This document shows, piece by piece, positions 1 through 6,414 of a stretch of DNA of 8,097 nt. This DNA comes from Sutterellaceae bacterium (GTDB taxonomy: Bacteria > Pseudomonadota > Gammaproteobacteria > Burkholderiales > Burkholderiaceae_F): positions 1-8,097 of the forward strand of contig JAUNOJ010000071.1 in the NCBI GenBank assembly GCA_030531135.1. Direction: 5' to 3'. The translations under genes were made by a program, and so were the position numbers. Position 1 is the first letter of the stretch; each line of letters opens with the position of its first letter. A model generated the notes under the pieces. The model worked only from the letters and a program-made list of their open reading frames with translations. It had not been told where the DNA came from and did no database searches.

Positions 1-195
1 GGTGTCTCCGGCCGTGCTTTCGACGGTCGCGGCAACTACAACGTTGGCCTCAAGGAACAGATCATTTTCCCGGAAATCGAATACGACAAGATCGATGCGG
101 TCCGCGGTATGAACATTTCCATCACGACGACGGCGAAGACCGACGAAGAAGCCAAGGCTCTTCTGGCCGGTTTCAACTTCCCGTTCCGTAATTGA
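1..195 (+). CDS. rplE: 50S ribosomal protein L5, C-terminal part (5' end outside window)
   Basis: This is the last 64 codons of L5, in frame from base 1 to the TGA at 193-195. L5 is a large-subunit protein of the central protuberance. It binds 5S rRNA with L18 and helps form the bridge to S13 in the small subunit. The visible part includes the strongly conserved stretch [20 protein letters not shown] (about residues 7-26 of the fragment) and the family-typical end AGFNFPFRN, which closely matches the end of E. coli L5. The gene is cut by the window edge, not truncated biologically. It is followed after 15 nt by rpsN, the usual spc operon order. The translational operator where S8 represses this operon in E. 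coli lies near the rplE start and so would be outside this window. Confidence 0.97.
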   Translation, partial: GVSGRAFDGRGNYNVGLKEQIIFPEIEYDKIDAVRGMNISITTTAKTDEEAKALLAGFNFPFRN

Positions 196-210
196 GATAG
201 GTGCAAGTAA

Positions 211-516
211 ATGGCAAAGTTATCTTTGATTAACCGCGAACTCAAGCGTGAAGCCACTGTGGCTAAGTTCGCAGCCAAGCGCGCCGAACTCAAGGCGATT
301 ATTAACGACGCTTCCCGCTCTATGGAAGAACGCTTCGACGCCCGTTTGGCTCTGCAGGCTCTGCCGCGCAATGCCAGCCCCGTGCGTTTGCGTAACCGCT
401 GCGGCCTCACGGGCCGTCCGCGTGGCACCTTCCGTAAGTTCGGCTTGGCTCGCGGCATGATTCGTGACGCAGCCATGCGCGGTGACATTCCCGGCCTGAT
501 CAAGGCCAGCTGGTAA
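211..516 (+). CDS. rpsN: 30S ribosomal protein S14 (zinc-free, long form)
   Basis: S14 sits in the head of the 30S subunit, where it contacts 16S rRNA and proteins S3 and S10. At 101 residues it equals the E. coli protein, the long form of the family. The C-terminal signature [20 protein letters not shown] and the end [15 protein letters not shown] are almost identical to the proteobacterial consensus. It keeps one cysteine of the region but lacks the paired CxxC motifs of the short zinc-binding form, so it should fold without zinc. The ATG at 211 is preceded by an AGGTG-like Shine-Dalgarno sequence around 199-204, lying in the 15-nt gap after rplE. A 16-nt gap leads to rpsH, so the two are almost certainly cotranscribed. 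A second + strand frame inside this gene is an out-of-frame shadow. Confidence 0.98.
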   Translation: MAKLSLINRELKREATVAKFAAKRAELKAIINDASRSMEERFDARLALQALPRNASPVRLRNRCGLTGRPRGTFRKFGLARGMIRDAAMRGDIPGLIKASW

Positions 517-532
517 GCGAGGAGATTACTAA

Positions 533-928
533 ATGAGTATGAGTGATCCGATCGCCGATATGCTGACCCGTATCCGTAACGGTCAGATCGTCGACAAGAC
601 TGAAGTCGTGATGCCGAGCTCCAAGCTCAAGGTCGCGATTGCACAGGTTCTTAAGGACGAAGGCTACATCGACGGTTTCAACGTCGTTGCCAATGAAGGC
701 AAGGCCGAACTGCATATCGGTTTGAAGTATTACGCGGGCCGTCCCGTGATTGAACGCATCGAACGCGTCTCTCGCCCCGGCTTGCGCATCTATAAGAACC
801 ATGAGTCCATTCCGCAGGTGATGAATGGCTTGGGTATTGCCATCGTGTCCACCCCCAAGGGTGTGATGACCGATCGCAAGGCCCGCGCTGCCGGTATCGG
901 CGGTGAAGTTCTCTGCTACGTTGCTTAA
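533..928 (+). CDS. rpsH: 30S ribosomal protein S8
   Basis: S8 is a primary 16S rRNA-binding protein that organises the central domain of the 30S subunit. In E. coli it is also the autogenous translational repressor of the spc operon. The protein is 131 residues (E. coli 130). It starts [17 protein letters not shown], keeps the MPSSKLK motif of the N-terminal domain, and has the highly conserved C-terminal RNA-binding signature VSRPGLRIY followed by [20 protein letters not shown] and the end GGEVLCYVA. Two ATG codons lie near the start (533 and 539). The first is chosen because it matches the E. coli MSMQDP start and has GAGGAG at 519-524 with 8-nt spacing. Neighbours are rpsN (16-nt gap) and rplF (14-nt gap). 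Repression by S8 is inferred from the family; its target site would lie upstream of the window. Confidence 0.98.
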   Translation: MSMSDPIADMLTRIRNGQIVDKTEVVMPSSKLKVAIAQVLKDEGYIDGFNVVANEGKAELHIGLKYYAGRPVIERIERVSRPGLRIYKNHESIPQVMNGLGIAIVSTPKGVMTDRKARAAGIGGEVLCYVA

Positions 929-942
929 TTGGGAGGTGCAAT

Positions 943-1476
943 ATGTCTCGTATTGGTAAGCATCCCGTTGAGCTCGCCAGCGGCGTGACCGCTGTCATCG
1001 CAGACGGCTTCATCACTGTCAAGGGTCCGAAGGGCGAAGTCAAGACGCACGTTCTTCCCTTGGTGACCATTGAACAGGAAGGCAACGTCCTTTCGTTCAA
1101 GCAGATGGACGAATCCCGTCAATCCAACGCCAACGTGGGTACCCAGCGTGCTCTCGTTGCCGACATGAACAAGGGCGTCTCCCAGGGCTTCGAAAAGAAG
1201 CTCACTCTCGTGGGCGTGGGCTATCGTGCTCAAGCTCAGGGTGACAAGCTCAACCTTCAGCTCGGTTTCTCTCACCCCGTCGTGCACCAGATGCCCGCCG
1301 GCGTGACCTGCGAAACCCCGAGCCAGACCGAAATCCTGATCAAGGGTGCGGACAAGCAGAAGGTTGGTCAGACTGCTGCCGTGATTCGTGGCTATCGCGC
1401 TCCCGAACCCTACAAGGGCAAGGGCATCCGCTATGCTGACGAACGCGTCATCATCAAAGAAACCAAGAAGAAGTAA
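943..1476 (+). CDS. rplF: 50S ribosomal protein L6
   Basis: L6 binds 23S rRNA near the sarcin-ricin loop and the base of the L7/L12 stalk, close to where elongation factors dock. The 177-residue length is the same as E. coli L6. The sequence shows the two repeated alpha/beta domains of the family: an N-terminal one (about 1-82) starting [17 protein letters not shown], and a C-terminal one (about 83-177) with [31 protein letters not shown], and the signature [14 protein letters not shown] near residue 153-166, ending in the basic tail ETKKK. A very strong Shine-Dalgarno sequence, GGGAGGTG at 931-938, precedes the ATG at 943. The gene lies 14 nt after rpsH and 17 nt before rplR. Nothing in it departs from the family pattern. 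Confidence 0.98.
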   Translation: MSRIGKHPVELASGVTAVIADGFITVKGPKGEVKTHVLPLVTIEQEGNVLSFKQMDESRQSNANVGTQRALVADMNKGVSQGFEKKLTLVGVGYRAQAQGDKLNLQLGFSHPVVHQMPAGVTCETPSQTEILIKGADKQKVGQTAAVIRGYRAPEPYKGKGIRYADERVIIKETKKK

Positions 1477-1493
1477 AGCGGGGACGTGAGATC

Positions 1494-1862
1494 ATGATTA
1501 ATAAGAAGCAAAACCGTCTGCGTCGCGCCGGTGCTACTCGCGCCCGCATCAAGCTGCAGAAGGTCAATCGTTTGTCGGTGCATCGCACCAACCTGCACAT
1601 TTACGCCAACATCATTTCCGCTTCCGGCGACCGCGTTCTCGTGAGCGCCTCGACTGCCGAAGCTGAAGTTCGCGCCAAGCTCGCTGCCGAAGGCGGCAAC
1701 GGCGGCAATATTGCTGCTGCCAAGATCGTTGGTGCCCGTTTGGCTGAAAAGGCAAAGGCTGCCGGTATCGAATCCTGCGCTTTTGACCGTTCCGGTTATC
1801 GTTACCACGGCCGCGTTGCCGCGCTGGCCGAGGCCGCGCGCGAAGCCGGCCTCAAGTTCTAA
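1494..1862 (+). CDS. rplR: 50S ribosomal protein L18
   Basis: L18 binds 5S rRNA and, with L5, attaches it to the central protuberance of the 50S subunit. The 122 residues are slightly longer than E. coli L18 (117). The extra length includes a short glycine/asparagine-rich segment in mid-protein ([16 protein letters not shown]). Conserved parts are the basic N-terminus with [26 protein letters not shown] at about residues 28-42, and the C-terminal signature [20 protein letters not shown] followed by EAGLKF, the hallmark L18 ending. The ATG at 1494 follows GGGGA at 1480-1484 with 9-nt spacing. It lies 17 nt after rplF and 15 nt before rpsE in the unbroken spc block. Confidence 0.98.
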   Translation: MINKKQNRLRRAGATRARIKLQKVNRLSVHRTNLHIYANIISASGDRVLVSASTAEAEVRAKLAAEGGNGGNIAAAKIVGARLAEKAKAAGIESCAFDRSGYRYHGRVAALAEAAREAGLKF

Positions 1863-1877
1863 TAGGAATCGAGGCTT

Positions 1878-2396
1878 ATGGCTAAGGTTGATAAGAAGAA
1901 CGCCGTTGAAGAAATCGATGACGGCATTCGCGAAAAGATGATTGCGGTGAACCGCGTCACCAAGGTTGTTAAGGGCGGCCGCATTTTGGCTTTCGCCGCT
2001 TTGACAGTTGCCGGTGACGGTAACGGTGCTGTCGGTATGGGTACCGGCAAGAGCCGTGAAGTTCCCGCTTCCGTGAGCAAGGCCATGGAACGTGCCCGCA
2101 AGAGCATGAAGAAGGTTCCGTTGAACAACGGCACCATTTTCCACGCTGTTGAAGGCCACCACGGTGCCAGCCGCGTTTTGTTGATGCCCGCCGCCGAAGG
2201 TACCGGCGTGATTGCCGGCGGCCCGATGCGTGCCGTTTTGGATGCCGTCGGTATCCGTAACGTTTTGGCTAAGGCTTACGGCTCCACCAACCCGTACAAC
2301 ATGGTCCGCGCCACGCTCGACGCGCTTGCGAACCTGCATTCTCCGGCTGACATTGCTGCCAAGCGCGGCAAGTCCGTTGAAGAAATCACGGCGTAA
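1878..2396 (+). CDS. rpsE: 30S ribosomal protein S5
   Basis: S5 lies at the mRNA entry side of the 30S subunit and influences decoding accuracy and mRNA unwinding. The 172-residue protein is a few residues longer than E. coli S5. The N-terminal double-stranded-RNA-binding domain (about residues 15-80) contains [18 protein letters not shown], then [20 protein letters not shown]. The C-terminal domain shows [20 protein letters not shown] and [16 protein letters not shown]. The loop around residues 26-36 ([11 protein letters not shown]), where spectinomycin-resistance substitutions occur in E. coli, looks wild type. The start at 1878 is supported by AGGA at 1864-1867 (10-nt spacing); a closer GAGG at 1871-1874 is probably too near to be the main site. 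It follows rplR by 15 nt and precedes rpmD by 23 nt. Confidence 0.98.
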   Translation: MAKVDKKNAVEEIDDGIREKMIAVNRVTKVVKGGRILAFAALTVAGDGNGAVGMGTGKSREVPASVSKAMERARKSMKKVPLNNGTIFHAVEGHHGASRVLLMPAAEGTGVIAGGPMRAVLDAVGIRNVLAKAYGSTNPYNMVRATLDALANLHSPADIAAKRGKSVEEITA

Positions 2397-2419
2397 GGTC
2401 CTAAGGAGATATTGAAAAA

Positions 2420-2611
2420 ATGTCTGATAAGAAGACCGTTAAAGTCACGCTCGTCAAGAGCCCCATCGGCACCGGTGCCAAGCACCGCGCCACGTTGCTC
2501 GGGCTCGGCTTGAAGAAGCTGCACCAGACGCGCGAACTCGAAGATACGCCCGCAGTGCGCGGTATGATCACCAAGGTCGCATTCCTTGTGCGCGTTGAAT
2601 CTGAGGAATAA
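2420..2611 (+). CDS. rpmD: 50S ribosomal protein L30
   Basis: L30 is a small single-domain protein at the 50S surface that contacts 23S rRNA. The protein has 63 residues (E. coli 59), with the extra residues at the N-terminus (MSDKK). The family pattern is clear: [21 protein letters not shown], then the conserved [20 protein letters not shown] and [13 protein letters not shown] at the end. The ATG at 2420 follows AAGGAG around 2403-2408 with roughly 11-nt spacing, towards the long end of the normal range. The stop codon lies only 3 nt before the rplO start. The Shine-Dalgarno sequence of rplO (GAGGA, 2603-2607) is inside the last codons of rpmD, so translation of the two is probably coupled. 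Confidence 0.97.
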   Translation: MSDKKTVKVTLVKSPIGTGAKHRATLLGLGLKKLHQTRELEDTPAVRGMITKVAFLVRVESEE

Positions 2612-2614
2612 CAA

Positions 2615-3049
2615 ATGCGTTTGAATACGATTAAGCCCAATGAAGGTGCTACGAGCCAGGCTCACCGCGTCGGTCGCGGTGTCGGCTCCGGCTGGGGCAA
2701 GACCGCTGGTCGCGGCCACAAGGGTCAGAAGTCCCGTGCTGGCGGCTTCCACAAAGTCGGTTTTGAAGGCGGCCAGATGCCCTTGCATCGTCGCTTGCCC
2801 AAGCGCGGCTTTACTTCGATGACGCGTCGCTTCGTCGAAGTTGTCCGCCTCAATGAACTTGAAGCTATGCCCGTTGATGTGATCGACTTGGCTGCTCTGA
2901 AGCAGGCCAACGTTGTGTCCATCCTCGCTCAGAACGCTCGCGTGATCCTCTCGGGTGCCATCACCCGCAAGGTGACCGTTCGCGGCTTGGGCGTGACCAA
3001 GGGTGCCAAGGCTGCTATCGAAGCTGCCGGCGGCACCGTGGAAGCCTAA
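2615..3049 (+). CDS. rplO: 50S ribosomal protein L15
   Basis: L15 is an early-to-mid assembly protein of the 50S subunit with a long extended N-terminal arm that threads into 23S rRNA. Its length of 144 residues equals the E. coli protein. The N-terminal glycine- and basic-rich arm (about 1-60) carries [20 protein letters not shown] and [18 protein letters not shown], the family signature. The globular C-terminal domain ends [18 protein letters not shown], like E. coli. The start at 2615 is fixed by GAGGA at 2603-2607, embedded in the end of rpmD. A 37-nt gap, the largest of the spc block, separates it from secY. I see no terminator there, so secY is probably on the same transcript. Confidence 0.98.
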   Translation: MRLNTIKPNEGATSQAHRVGRGVGSGWGKTAGRGHKGQKSRAGGFHKVGFEGGQMPLHRRLPKRGFTSMTRRFVEVVRLNELEAMPVDVIDLAALKQANVVSILAQNARVILSGAITRKVTVRGLGVTKGAKAAIEAAGGTVEA

Positions 3050-3086
3050 TTAGCTTTTGTTCAATTAACGCTTTAAGGACACAGAC

Positions 3087-4412
3087 GTGGCGAATAGCCC
3101 CAGCACTAAACAGACGGGGTGGGCAAAGTACGGTGATTTGAAAAATCGCTTGTTCTTCCTTCTGCTCGCCCTGGTCGTGTACCGTATCGGCGCTCACGTG
3201 CCGGTCCCGGGTATTGATCCCGACATGCTTCGCCAGCTCTTCAATGAGCAGCAAGGCGGCATTCTCGGGCTGTTCAACATGTTCTCCGGTGGCGCTTTGT
3301 CGCGCTTCTCGGTGTTCGCACTCGGTATCATGCCCTACATCTCTGCATCCATTATCATGCAGATGCTGTCGTACGTGTTACCGAGTCTTGAAGCGTTGCG
3401 TAAAGAAGGCGAAGCCGGCCGCCGCAAGATTACTCAATACACGCGCTACGGCACGTTGGCATTGGGTTTCTTCCAGGCTGTCGGTATCGCAGTTGCTCTT
3501 GAAACCCAGCAGGGTTTGGTGATCGATCCCGGTTACATGTTCCGCTTTACCTGTGCGGTGAGCCTTGTGACCGGCACCATGTTCTTGATGTGGCTTGGCG
3601 AACAGATCACCGAACGCGGTTTGGGTAACGGCATCTCGATCATCATTTTTGCAGGTATTGTGGCTGGCTTGCCCAATGCAGCAAGCGGCTTGTTCCAGCT
3701 TGTGAGCACCGGTGCAATTTCTCCCTTGTCTGCAATCTTCGTGATCGCAGTGGTCGTTTTGGTGACGGCTTTCGTAGTGTTTATCGAACGCGGCCAGCGT
3801 CGCATTACGGTGAACTATGCTCGTCGCCAGATCGGTAACAAGATTTACGGCGGTCAGGCTTCTTATCTGCCGCTCAAGATGAACATGTCGGGTGTGATTC
3901 CTCCGATCTTTGCTTCGTCTTTGATTTTGTTCCCGGCAACGTTGGCAGGGTGGTTCACAACCGGTGACTCCACGCGTTGGATTCGTGACTTGGCAGCATC
4001 GCTCAGTCCCGGCCAGCCCCTGTACACGCTTCTTTATGCCGCTTTGATTATTTTCTTCGCCTTTTTCTACACGGCGTTGGTTTTCAACCCGAAGGAAACG
4101 GCGGAAAACTTGAAAAAGAGTGGTGCGTTCGTTCCCGGTATTCGTCCGGGCGAACAGACGGCTCGCTACATTGACAAAGTGCTCGTGCGCTTGACTTTGG
4201 GCGGTGCCGCTTACTTGACATTCGTTTGCTTGGTTCCGGAATTCTTGAACTTGCGTTTCAATGTTCCGTTCTACTTCGGCGGTACGTCGTTGTTGATCGT
4301 GGTGGTTGTGACCATGGACTTTATGAATCAGGTTCAGGCTTACATGATGTCTCACCAGTATGAGAATTTGCTCAAGAAGACCAACTTCAAGGGCTTTGGC
4401 TCCGGTCTGTAA
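3087..4412 (+). CDS. secY: Preprotein translocase subunit SecY
   Basis: SecY is the channel-forming subunit of the SecYEG translocon in the inner membrane, passing unfolded proteins to the periplasm with SecA or inserting membrane proteins with the ribosome. The 441-residue protein (E. coli 443) has the expected ten hydrophobic segments; the first is about residues 22-42 and is followed by the plug-region sequence ending [20 protein letters not shown]. Conserved cytoplasmic loops are visible: [15 protein letters not shown] (C4) and [20 protein letters not shown] followed by [11 protein letters not shown] (C5), in which Arg353 corresponds to the functionally important E. coli Arg357. The GTG start is chosen because no ATG lies suitably near and AAGGA at 3075-3079 sits 7 nt upstream; it gives the normal length. 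Being a membrane protein encoded after L15 is the standard spc arrangement. Downstream is a 286-nt gap instead of infA or rpmJ directly. Confidence 0.98.
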   Translation: MANSPSTKQTGWAKYGDLKNRLFFLLLALVVYRIGAHVPVPGIDPDMLRQLFNEQQGGILGLFNMFSGGALSRFSVFALGIMPYISASIIMQMLSYVLPSLEALRKEGEAGRRKITQYTRYGTLALGFFQAVGIAVALETQQGLVIDPGYMFRFTCAVSLVTGTMFLMWLGEQITERGLGNGISIIIFAGIVAGLPNAASGLFQLVSTGAISPLSAIFVIAVVVLVTAFVVFIERGQRRITVNYARRQIGNKIYGGQASYLPLKMNMSGVIPPIFASSLILFPATLAGWFTTGDSTRWIRDLAASLSPGQPLYTLLYAALIIFFAFFYTALVFNPKETAENLKKSGAFVPGIRPGEQTARYIDKVLVRLTLGGAAYLTFVCLVPEFLNLRFNVPFYFGGTSLLIVVVVTMDFMNQVQAYMMSHQYENLLKKTNFKGFGSGL

Positions 4413-4444
4413 TAAGATCTGAGTCTGAATAAACCAAAGTGCCG

Positions 4445-4471
4445 ACCCGCGCTTTCAACCAGAGCGCGGGT
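4445..4471 (+). terminator. GC-rich hairpin 33 nt after secY (terminator-like, no U-tract)
   Basis: CCCGCGCT (4446-4453) pairs perfectly with AGCGCGGG (4463-4470), and A4445/T4471 add one pair; the loop is short. It lies 33 nt past the secY stop, where an operon end is expected. No run of T follows on the + strand, and on the - strand the downstream side also lacks a T run, so it is not a canonical intrinsic terminator. It could mark a processed or protected mRNA 3' end, or support weak termination. Confidence 0.5.
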
Positions 4472-4496
4472 TCGACATGAATAAAAAATGAGGAAG

Positions 4497-4526
4497 TTCA
4501 AAAATACGACTTCTTGTTGATATGAT
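4497..4526 (+). promoter_or_regulatory. Weak sigma70-type promoter candidate in the secY-rpmJ gap
   Basis: TTCAAA (4497-4502) and TATGAT (4521-4526) are separated by 18 bp, matching the sigma70 consensus at 4 of 6 and 5 of 6 positions. It lies just after the secY hairpin and would give a leader of about 165 nt to rpmJ. In such AT-rich DNA matches of this quality arise by chance, so it is only a candidate and second to the one at 4603-4630. Confidence 0.25.
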
Positions 4527-4602
4527 GAGCTTCAACCACAAACTCTTGTGATTTTGTAAGGAGCACTACGCCTTGCAGATGTAAAACATGAGGGTAGGGG
4601 TC

Positions 4603-4630
4603 TTGTTTTTTTGGAAAAATCGGTTAAAAT
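4603..4630 (+). promoter_or_regulatory. Probable sigma70 promoter of the rpmJ-rpsM-rpsK alpha unit
   Basis: TTGTTT (4603-4608) and TAAAAT (4625-4630) are 16 bp apart; the -10 box matches the consensus at 5 of 6 positions. The -10 box is followed by the GC-rich stretch TCGCCGC (4631-4637). Such a discriminator is known from ppGpp-controlled promoters of ribosomal genes, so stringent control is a reasonable inference. Initiation would be near 4637, giving a leader of about 62 nt to the rpmJ start. The -35 box matches only 3 of 6 positions. Confidence 0.5.
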
Positions 4631-4653
4631 TCGCCGCTTTCCCCATGTAGGCA

Positions 4654-4687
4654 CTCTTTAAAGAGCGCTCGGTCTATAAGATCGGGC
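4654..4687 (+). promoter_or_regulatory. Folded rpmJ leader next to the ribosome-binding site
   Basis: A perfect 12-bp palindrome, CTCTTTAAAGAG (4654-4665), overlaps a second one, GAGCGCTC (4663-4670). Directly after, 4667-4674 can pair with 4680-4687 (8 pairs, two of them G-U) around a TATAA loop. This second hairpin ends 1 nt before the rpmJ Shine-Dalgarno GGAG (4689-4692). It could modulate initiation on rpmJ and thereby on the coupled genes. Only the pairing is seen; a regulatory role is inferred. Confidence 0.35.
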
Positions 4688-4698
4688 TGGAGATGAAA

Positions 4699-4812
4699 AT
4701 GAAGGTTAACGCTTCGGTCAAAAAAATGTGCCGCAAGTGCAAGATCATTAAGCGCAAAGGCGTTGTGCGCGTGATCTGCGAAGACCCGCGTCACAAGCAG
4801 CGTCAAGGCTAA
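4699..4812 (+). CDS. rpmJ: 50S ribosomal protein L36 (zinc-binding form)
   Basis: L36 is the smallest 50S protein; it binds 23S rRNA and is stabilised by zinc. The 37-residue reading frame begins [20 protein letters not shown] and ends DPRHKQRQG, matching the family closely. Cys11, Cys14, Cys27 and His32 form the zinc ligand set, so this is the zinc-binding (C+) type. Spacing between the last two ligands is four residues, as in Bacillus L36, where E. coli has five. Two in-frame ATGs exist (4693 and 4699). The second is chosen because the first directly abuts the GGAG at 4689-4692, while 4699 has 6-nt spacing and gives the family-typical MKV start. The stop is 14 nt before rpsM. It appears to be the first gene of the alpha transcription unit here. 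Confidence 0.96.
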   Translation: MKVNASVKKMCRKCKIIKRKGVVRVICEDPRHKQRQG

Positions 4813-4826
4813 TGAGGTAAATACAA

Positions 4827-5192
4827 ATGGCTCGTATCGCCGGTATTAATATTCCGCCGAATCAGCACAGCGTGATCGGCCTGACCGCCATCTATGGCAT
4901 CGGTCGTTCCCGTGCTCAGGATATTTTGGATTCCTGCGGCATTGAACATTCCAAGAAGGTCAAGGACTTGACTGATGCGGATCTCGAAAAGATCCGTGAA
5001 GCGGTTGGTCAGTTCACCGTCGAAGGTGACCTGCGCCGTGAAGTTCAGCTCTCGATCAAGCGTCTGATTGACTTGGGCACGTATCGCGGCTTCCGTCATC
5101 GCCGCGGTTTGCCGGTGCGCGGTCAGCGCACCCGTACCAACGCTCGCACCCGCAAGGGCCCGCGTAAGGTTGGCGTCACGCTCAAGAAGTAA
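4827..5192 (+). CDS. rpsM: 30S ribosomal protein S13
   Basis: S13 is in the 30S head, contacts the P-site tRNA with its C-terminal tail and forms bridges to L5 in the 50S subunit. The 121-residue protein (E. coli 118) starts [20 protein letters not shown], contains the helix-two-turn-helix region with [13 protein letters not shown] near residues 23-35, and the C-terminal signature [19 protein letters not shown] followed by the basic tail [18 protein letters not shown] Shine-Dalgarno (4814-4818) lies in the 14-nt gap after rpmJ. In E. coli, S4 represses the alpha operon by binding a pseudoknot that spans the rpsM start and the long upstream leader. Here the 14-nt gap leaves no room for that structure in the same form. 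rpsK follows after 15 nt. Confidence 0.98.
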   Translation: MARIAGINIPPNQHSVIGLTAIYGIGRSRAQDILDSCGIEHSKKVKDLTDADLEKIREAVGQFTVEGDLRREVQLSIKRLIDLGTYRGFRHRRGLPVRGQRTRTNARTRKGPRKVGVTLKK

Positions 5193-5207
5193 TCACAAAG
5201 GATAGTT

Positions 5208-5606
5208 ATGGCTCCCAAATCTCAGCAGGCAGCTCGCGCCCGCAAGAAGGTGAAGAAGGTTGTGACCGAAGGCATCGCACACGTGCATGCTTCCTTTAAC
5301 AACACGATCATCACCATCACCGACCGTCAGGGCAACGCCGTTGCAGCTAGCTCGGCCGGTGCTCAGGGTTTCAAGGGCTCTCGTAAGTCCACGCCGTTCG
5401 CAGCCCAGGTGGCAGCAGAACACGCTGGCAAGATTGCTCTCGAATTCGGTTTGAAGAACGTCGAAGTCCGCATCATGGGTCCCGGCCCCGGCCGCGAATC
5501 CAGCGTTCGTGCTCTCAATGCCCTCGGCATTCGTGTTACGAGCATCCAGGACGTTACGCCCGTTCCTCACAACGGTGTTCGCCCCTCTAAGCGTCGTCGC
5601 GTGTAA
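5208..5606 (+). CDS. rpsK: 30S ribosomal protein S11
   Basis: S11 lies on the 30S platform near the mRNA exit and contacts rRNA around the E site. The 132 residues (E. coli 129) begin with a basic N-terminal stretch containing [20 protein letters not shown], followed by the core [20 protein letters not shown], the conserved [19 protein letters not shown], and the C-terminal signature [15 protein letters not shown] with the end [18 protein letters not shown]. The conserved PHNG motif, whose Asn-Gly is isomerised to isoaspartate in E. coli S11, is kept; the following residue is Val where E. coli has Cys. Start at 5208 is supported by AAGGA (5198-5202, 5-nt spacing). A 106-nt structured gap follows before rpsD, unlike the 15-nt gap before it. 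Confidence 0.98.
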   Translation: MAPKSQQAARARKKVKKVVTEGIAHVHASFNNTIITITDRQGNAVAASSAGAQGFKGSRKSTPFAAQVAAEHAGKIALEFGLKNVEVRIMGPGPGRESSVRALNALGIRVTSIQDVTPVPHNGVRPSKRRRV

Positions 5607-5629
5607 TTAAGAAACAATTTTTCAATTCG

Positions 5630-5694
5630 TATCCTGCGTTTGCGTTAGTTTTTATCGTTAAACGCAAACTCAATGCGGTGCAAACCGCAGGATA
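5630..5694 (+). promoter_or_regulatory. Structured leader before rpsD, possible three-way junction / S4 autoregulatory element
   Basis: In the 106-nt rpsK-rpsD gap three perfect inverted repeats are nested. P1 pairs TATCCTGCG (5630-5638) with CGCAGGATA (5686-5694). P2 pairs TTTGCGTT (5639-5646) with AACGCAAA (5661-5668). P3 pairs TGCGGT (5674-5679) with ACCGCA (5684-5689), closed by GCAA, a GNRA tetraloop. P3 and the inner part of P1 share bases 5686-5689, so the RNA can form either full P1 plus P2, or shortened P1 (5630-5634/5690-5694) with P2 and P3 as a three-way junction. It ends only 3 nt before the rpsD Shine-Dalgarno AGAGGT (5697-5702). S4 is a known autogenous repressor in E. coli and Bacillus, so control by S4 is a reasonable inference, not shown here. 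Confidence 0.55.
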
Positions 5695-5712
5695 GAAGAG
5701 GTAACAAATAAA

Positions 5713-6339
5713 ATGGCACGATATCTCGGTCCCAAGTTGAAGCTCTCGCGCCGCGAGGGTTCCGACCTCAATCTGAAGAGCGCCCGTCGTTCCTTTGACT
5801 CCAAGGTCAAGAGCGCCGACGTCAAGCCCGGCCAGCATGGCAAGATCTCCGGGCAGCGTCTCTCGGACTACGGTACGCAGTTGCGCGAAAAGCAGAAAGT
5901 GAAGCGTACCTATGGCGTTTTGGAACGCCAATTCCGCCGTTACTACGCGGAAGCCAGCCGTCGTACCGGCAACACGGGTGAAACGCTCTTGGCGTTGCTC
6001 GAATGCCGTCTCGACAACGTTGTTTATCGCATGGGTTTTGGTTCCACGCGCGGCGAAGCTCGCCAGCTCGTGAGCCACTGCGCTATTCTTGTCAATGGCA
6101 AGAAGTGCAACATCCCGTCTTACTCCGTTAAGGCCGGTGATGTCATCTCCATTCGTGAGTCTGCCAAGAAGCAGGTTCGTATCGCCGAAGCTCTCGAATT
6201 GGCCTCTCAGGCCGGTTTCCCGGGCTGGGTGAGCGTTGATGCCAAGAAGATGGAAGGTACGTTCAAGAACGTTCCGGCCCGCGACGAAATCGCACACGAC
6301 ATCAACGAAGCTCTCGTGGTCGAACTTTACTCGCGTTAA
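5713..6339 (+). CDS. rpsD: 30S ribosomal protein S4
   Basis: S4 is one of the two assembly-initiating proteins of the 30S subunit; it binds the 16S 5' domain junction, lines the mRNA entry, affects decoding fidelity, and in E. coli represses its own operon. The 208 residues (E. coli 206) start [19 protein letters not shown]. The N-terminal part lacks the cysteines of zinc-binding S4 proteins ([16 protein letters not shown]). The sequence continues with [19 protein letters not shown] and LERQFRRYY. The S4 RNA-binding fold (about residues 95-158) is [20 protein letters not shown] followed by [12 protein letters not shown] and GDVISIRE. The end, [12 protein letters not shown], is typical. The start at 5713 has AGAGGT at 5697-5702 with 10-nt spacing. 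Both flanking gaps are long (106 and 195 nt) and structured, pointing to control at this gene. Confidence 0.98.
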   Translation: MARYLGPKLKLSRREGSDLNLKSARRSFDSKVKSADVKPGQHGKISGQRLSDYGTQLREKQKVKRTYGVLERQFRRYYAEASRRTGNTGETLLALLECRLDNVVYRMGFGSTRGEARQLVSHCAILVNGKKCNIPSYSVKAGDVISIRESAKKQVRIAEALELASQAGFPGWVSVDAKKMEGTFKNVPARDEIAHDINEALVVELYSR

Positions 6340-6351
6340 TCTGGTTGACGA

Positions 6352-6395
6352 TTTCGGAGATTGTTTGCCCTGTAGTGCAAGGCTTTTCTCCGAAA
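6352..6395 (+). promoter_or_regulatory. Hairpin 1 in the rpsD-rpoA gap
   Basis: TTTCGGAGA (6352-6360) pairs perfectly over 9 bp with TCTCCGAAA (6387-6395). The enclosed 26 nt can form a small inner hairpin, either TTGC/GCAA (6365-6368/6377-6380) or GCC/GGC (6367-6369/6381-6383). It begins 12 nt after the rpsD stop. No U-tract follows, so it is not an intrinsic terminator. It could be an mRNA-stabilising, processing or protein-binding element. Confidence 0.45.
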
Positions 6396-6414
6396 CCGAC
6401 AAGCGAATTTATGG

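Larger units (their letters stand above)
4413..4698 (+). other. 286-nt non-coding break between secY and rpmJ
   Basis: This gap separates the spc and alpha halves. No convincing reading frame is present, and no infA-like sequence was found in any frame. In order it holds a GC-rich hairpin without a U-tract (4445-4471), a weak promoter candidate (4497-4526), a small CACAA/TTGTG hairpin (4537-4550) followed by ATTTTG, a Shine-Dalgarno-like TAAGGAG at 4557-4563 with no real gene after it, a better promoter candidate (4603-4630), a 12-bp palindrome (4654-4665) and a hairpin touching the rpmJ ribosome-binding site (4667-4687). Taken together it looks like transcription punctuation, with the alpha operon starting anew before rpmJ. 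That is inference from layout. Confidence 0.8.

Noticed and set aside
1431..2339. 302-residue open frame on the - strand opposite rplR and rpsE
   Set aside because: It exists because the sense genes rarely use codons whose reverse is a stop. It spans two unrelated genes and resembles no known protein.
3378..4355. 325-residue open frame on the - strand opposite secY
   Set aside because: It is antisense to a conserved membrane protein gene and its translation is rich in His, Gln and Arg like a mirrored frame; it has no recognisable family.
4588..4650. 20-codon frame (ATG to TAG) in the secY-rpmJ gap
   Set aside because: It has no suitable Shine-Dalgarno sequence and overlaps the best promoter candidate of the gap.
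4413..4698. Degenerate infA (IF-1) pseudogene in the gap
   Set aside because: The gap is long enough, but no frame shows any IF-1 motif, even with frameshifts allowed by eye.
5607..5635. Promoter TTAAGA-17-TATCCT before rpsD
   Set aside because: Both boxes match only 4 of 6 consensus positions, and the -10 overlaps the first stem of the leader fold, which explains the sequence better.
5587..6402. 271-residue - strand frame opposite rpsD
   Set aside because: Antisense shadow of rpsD and its flanking leader hairpins; no promoter or ribosome-binding evidence.
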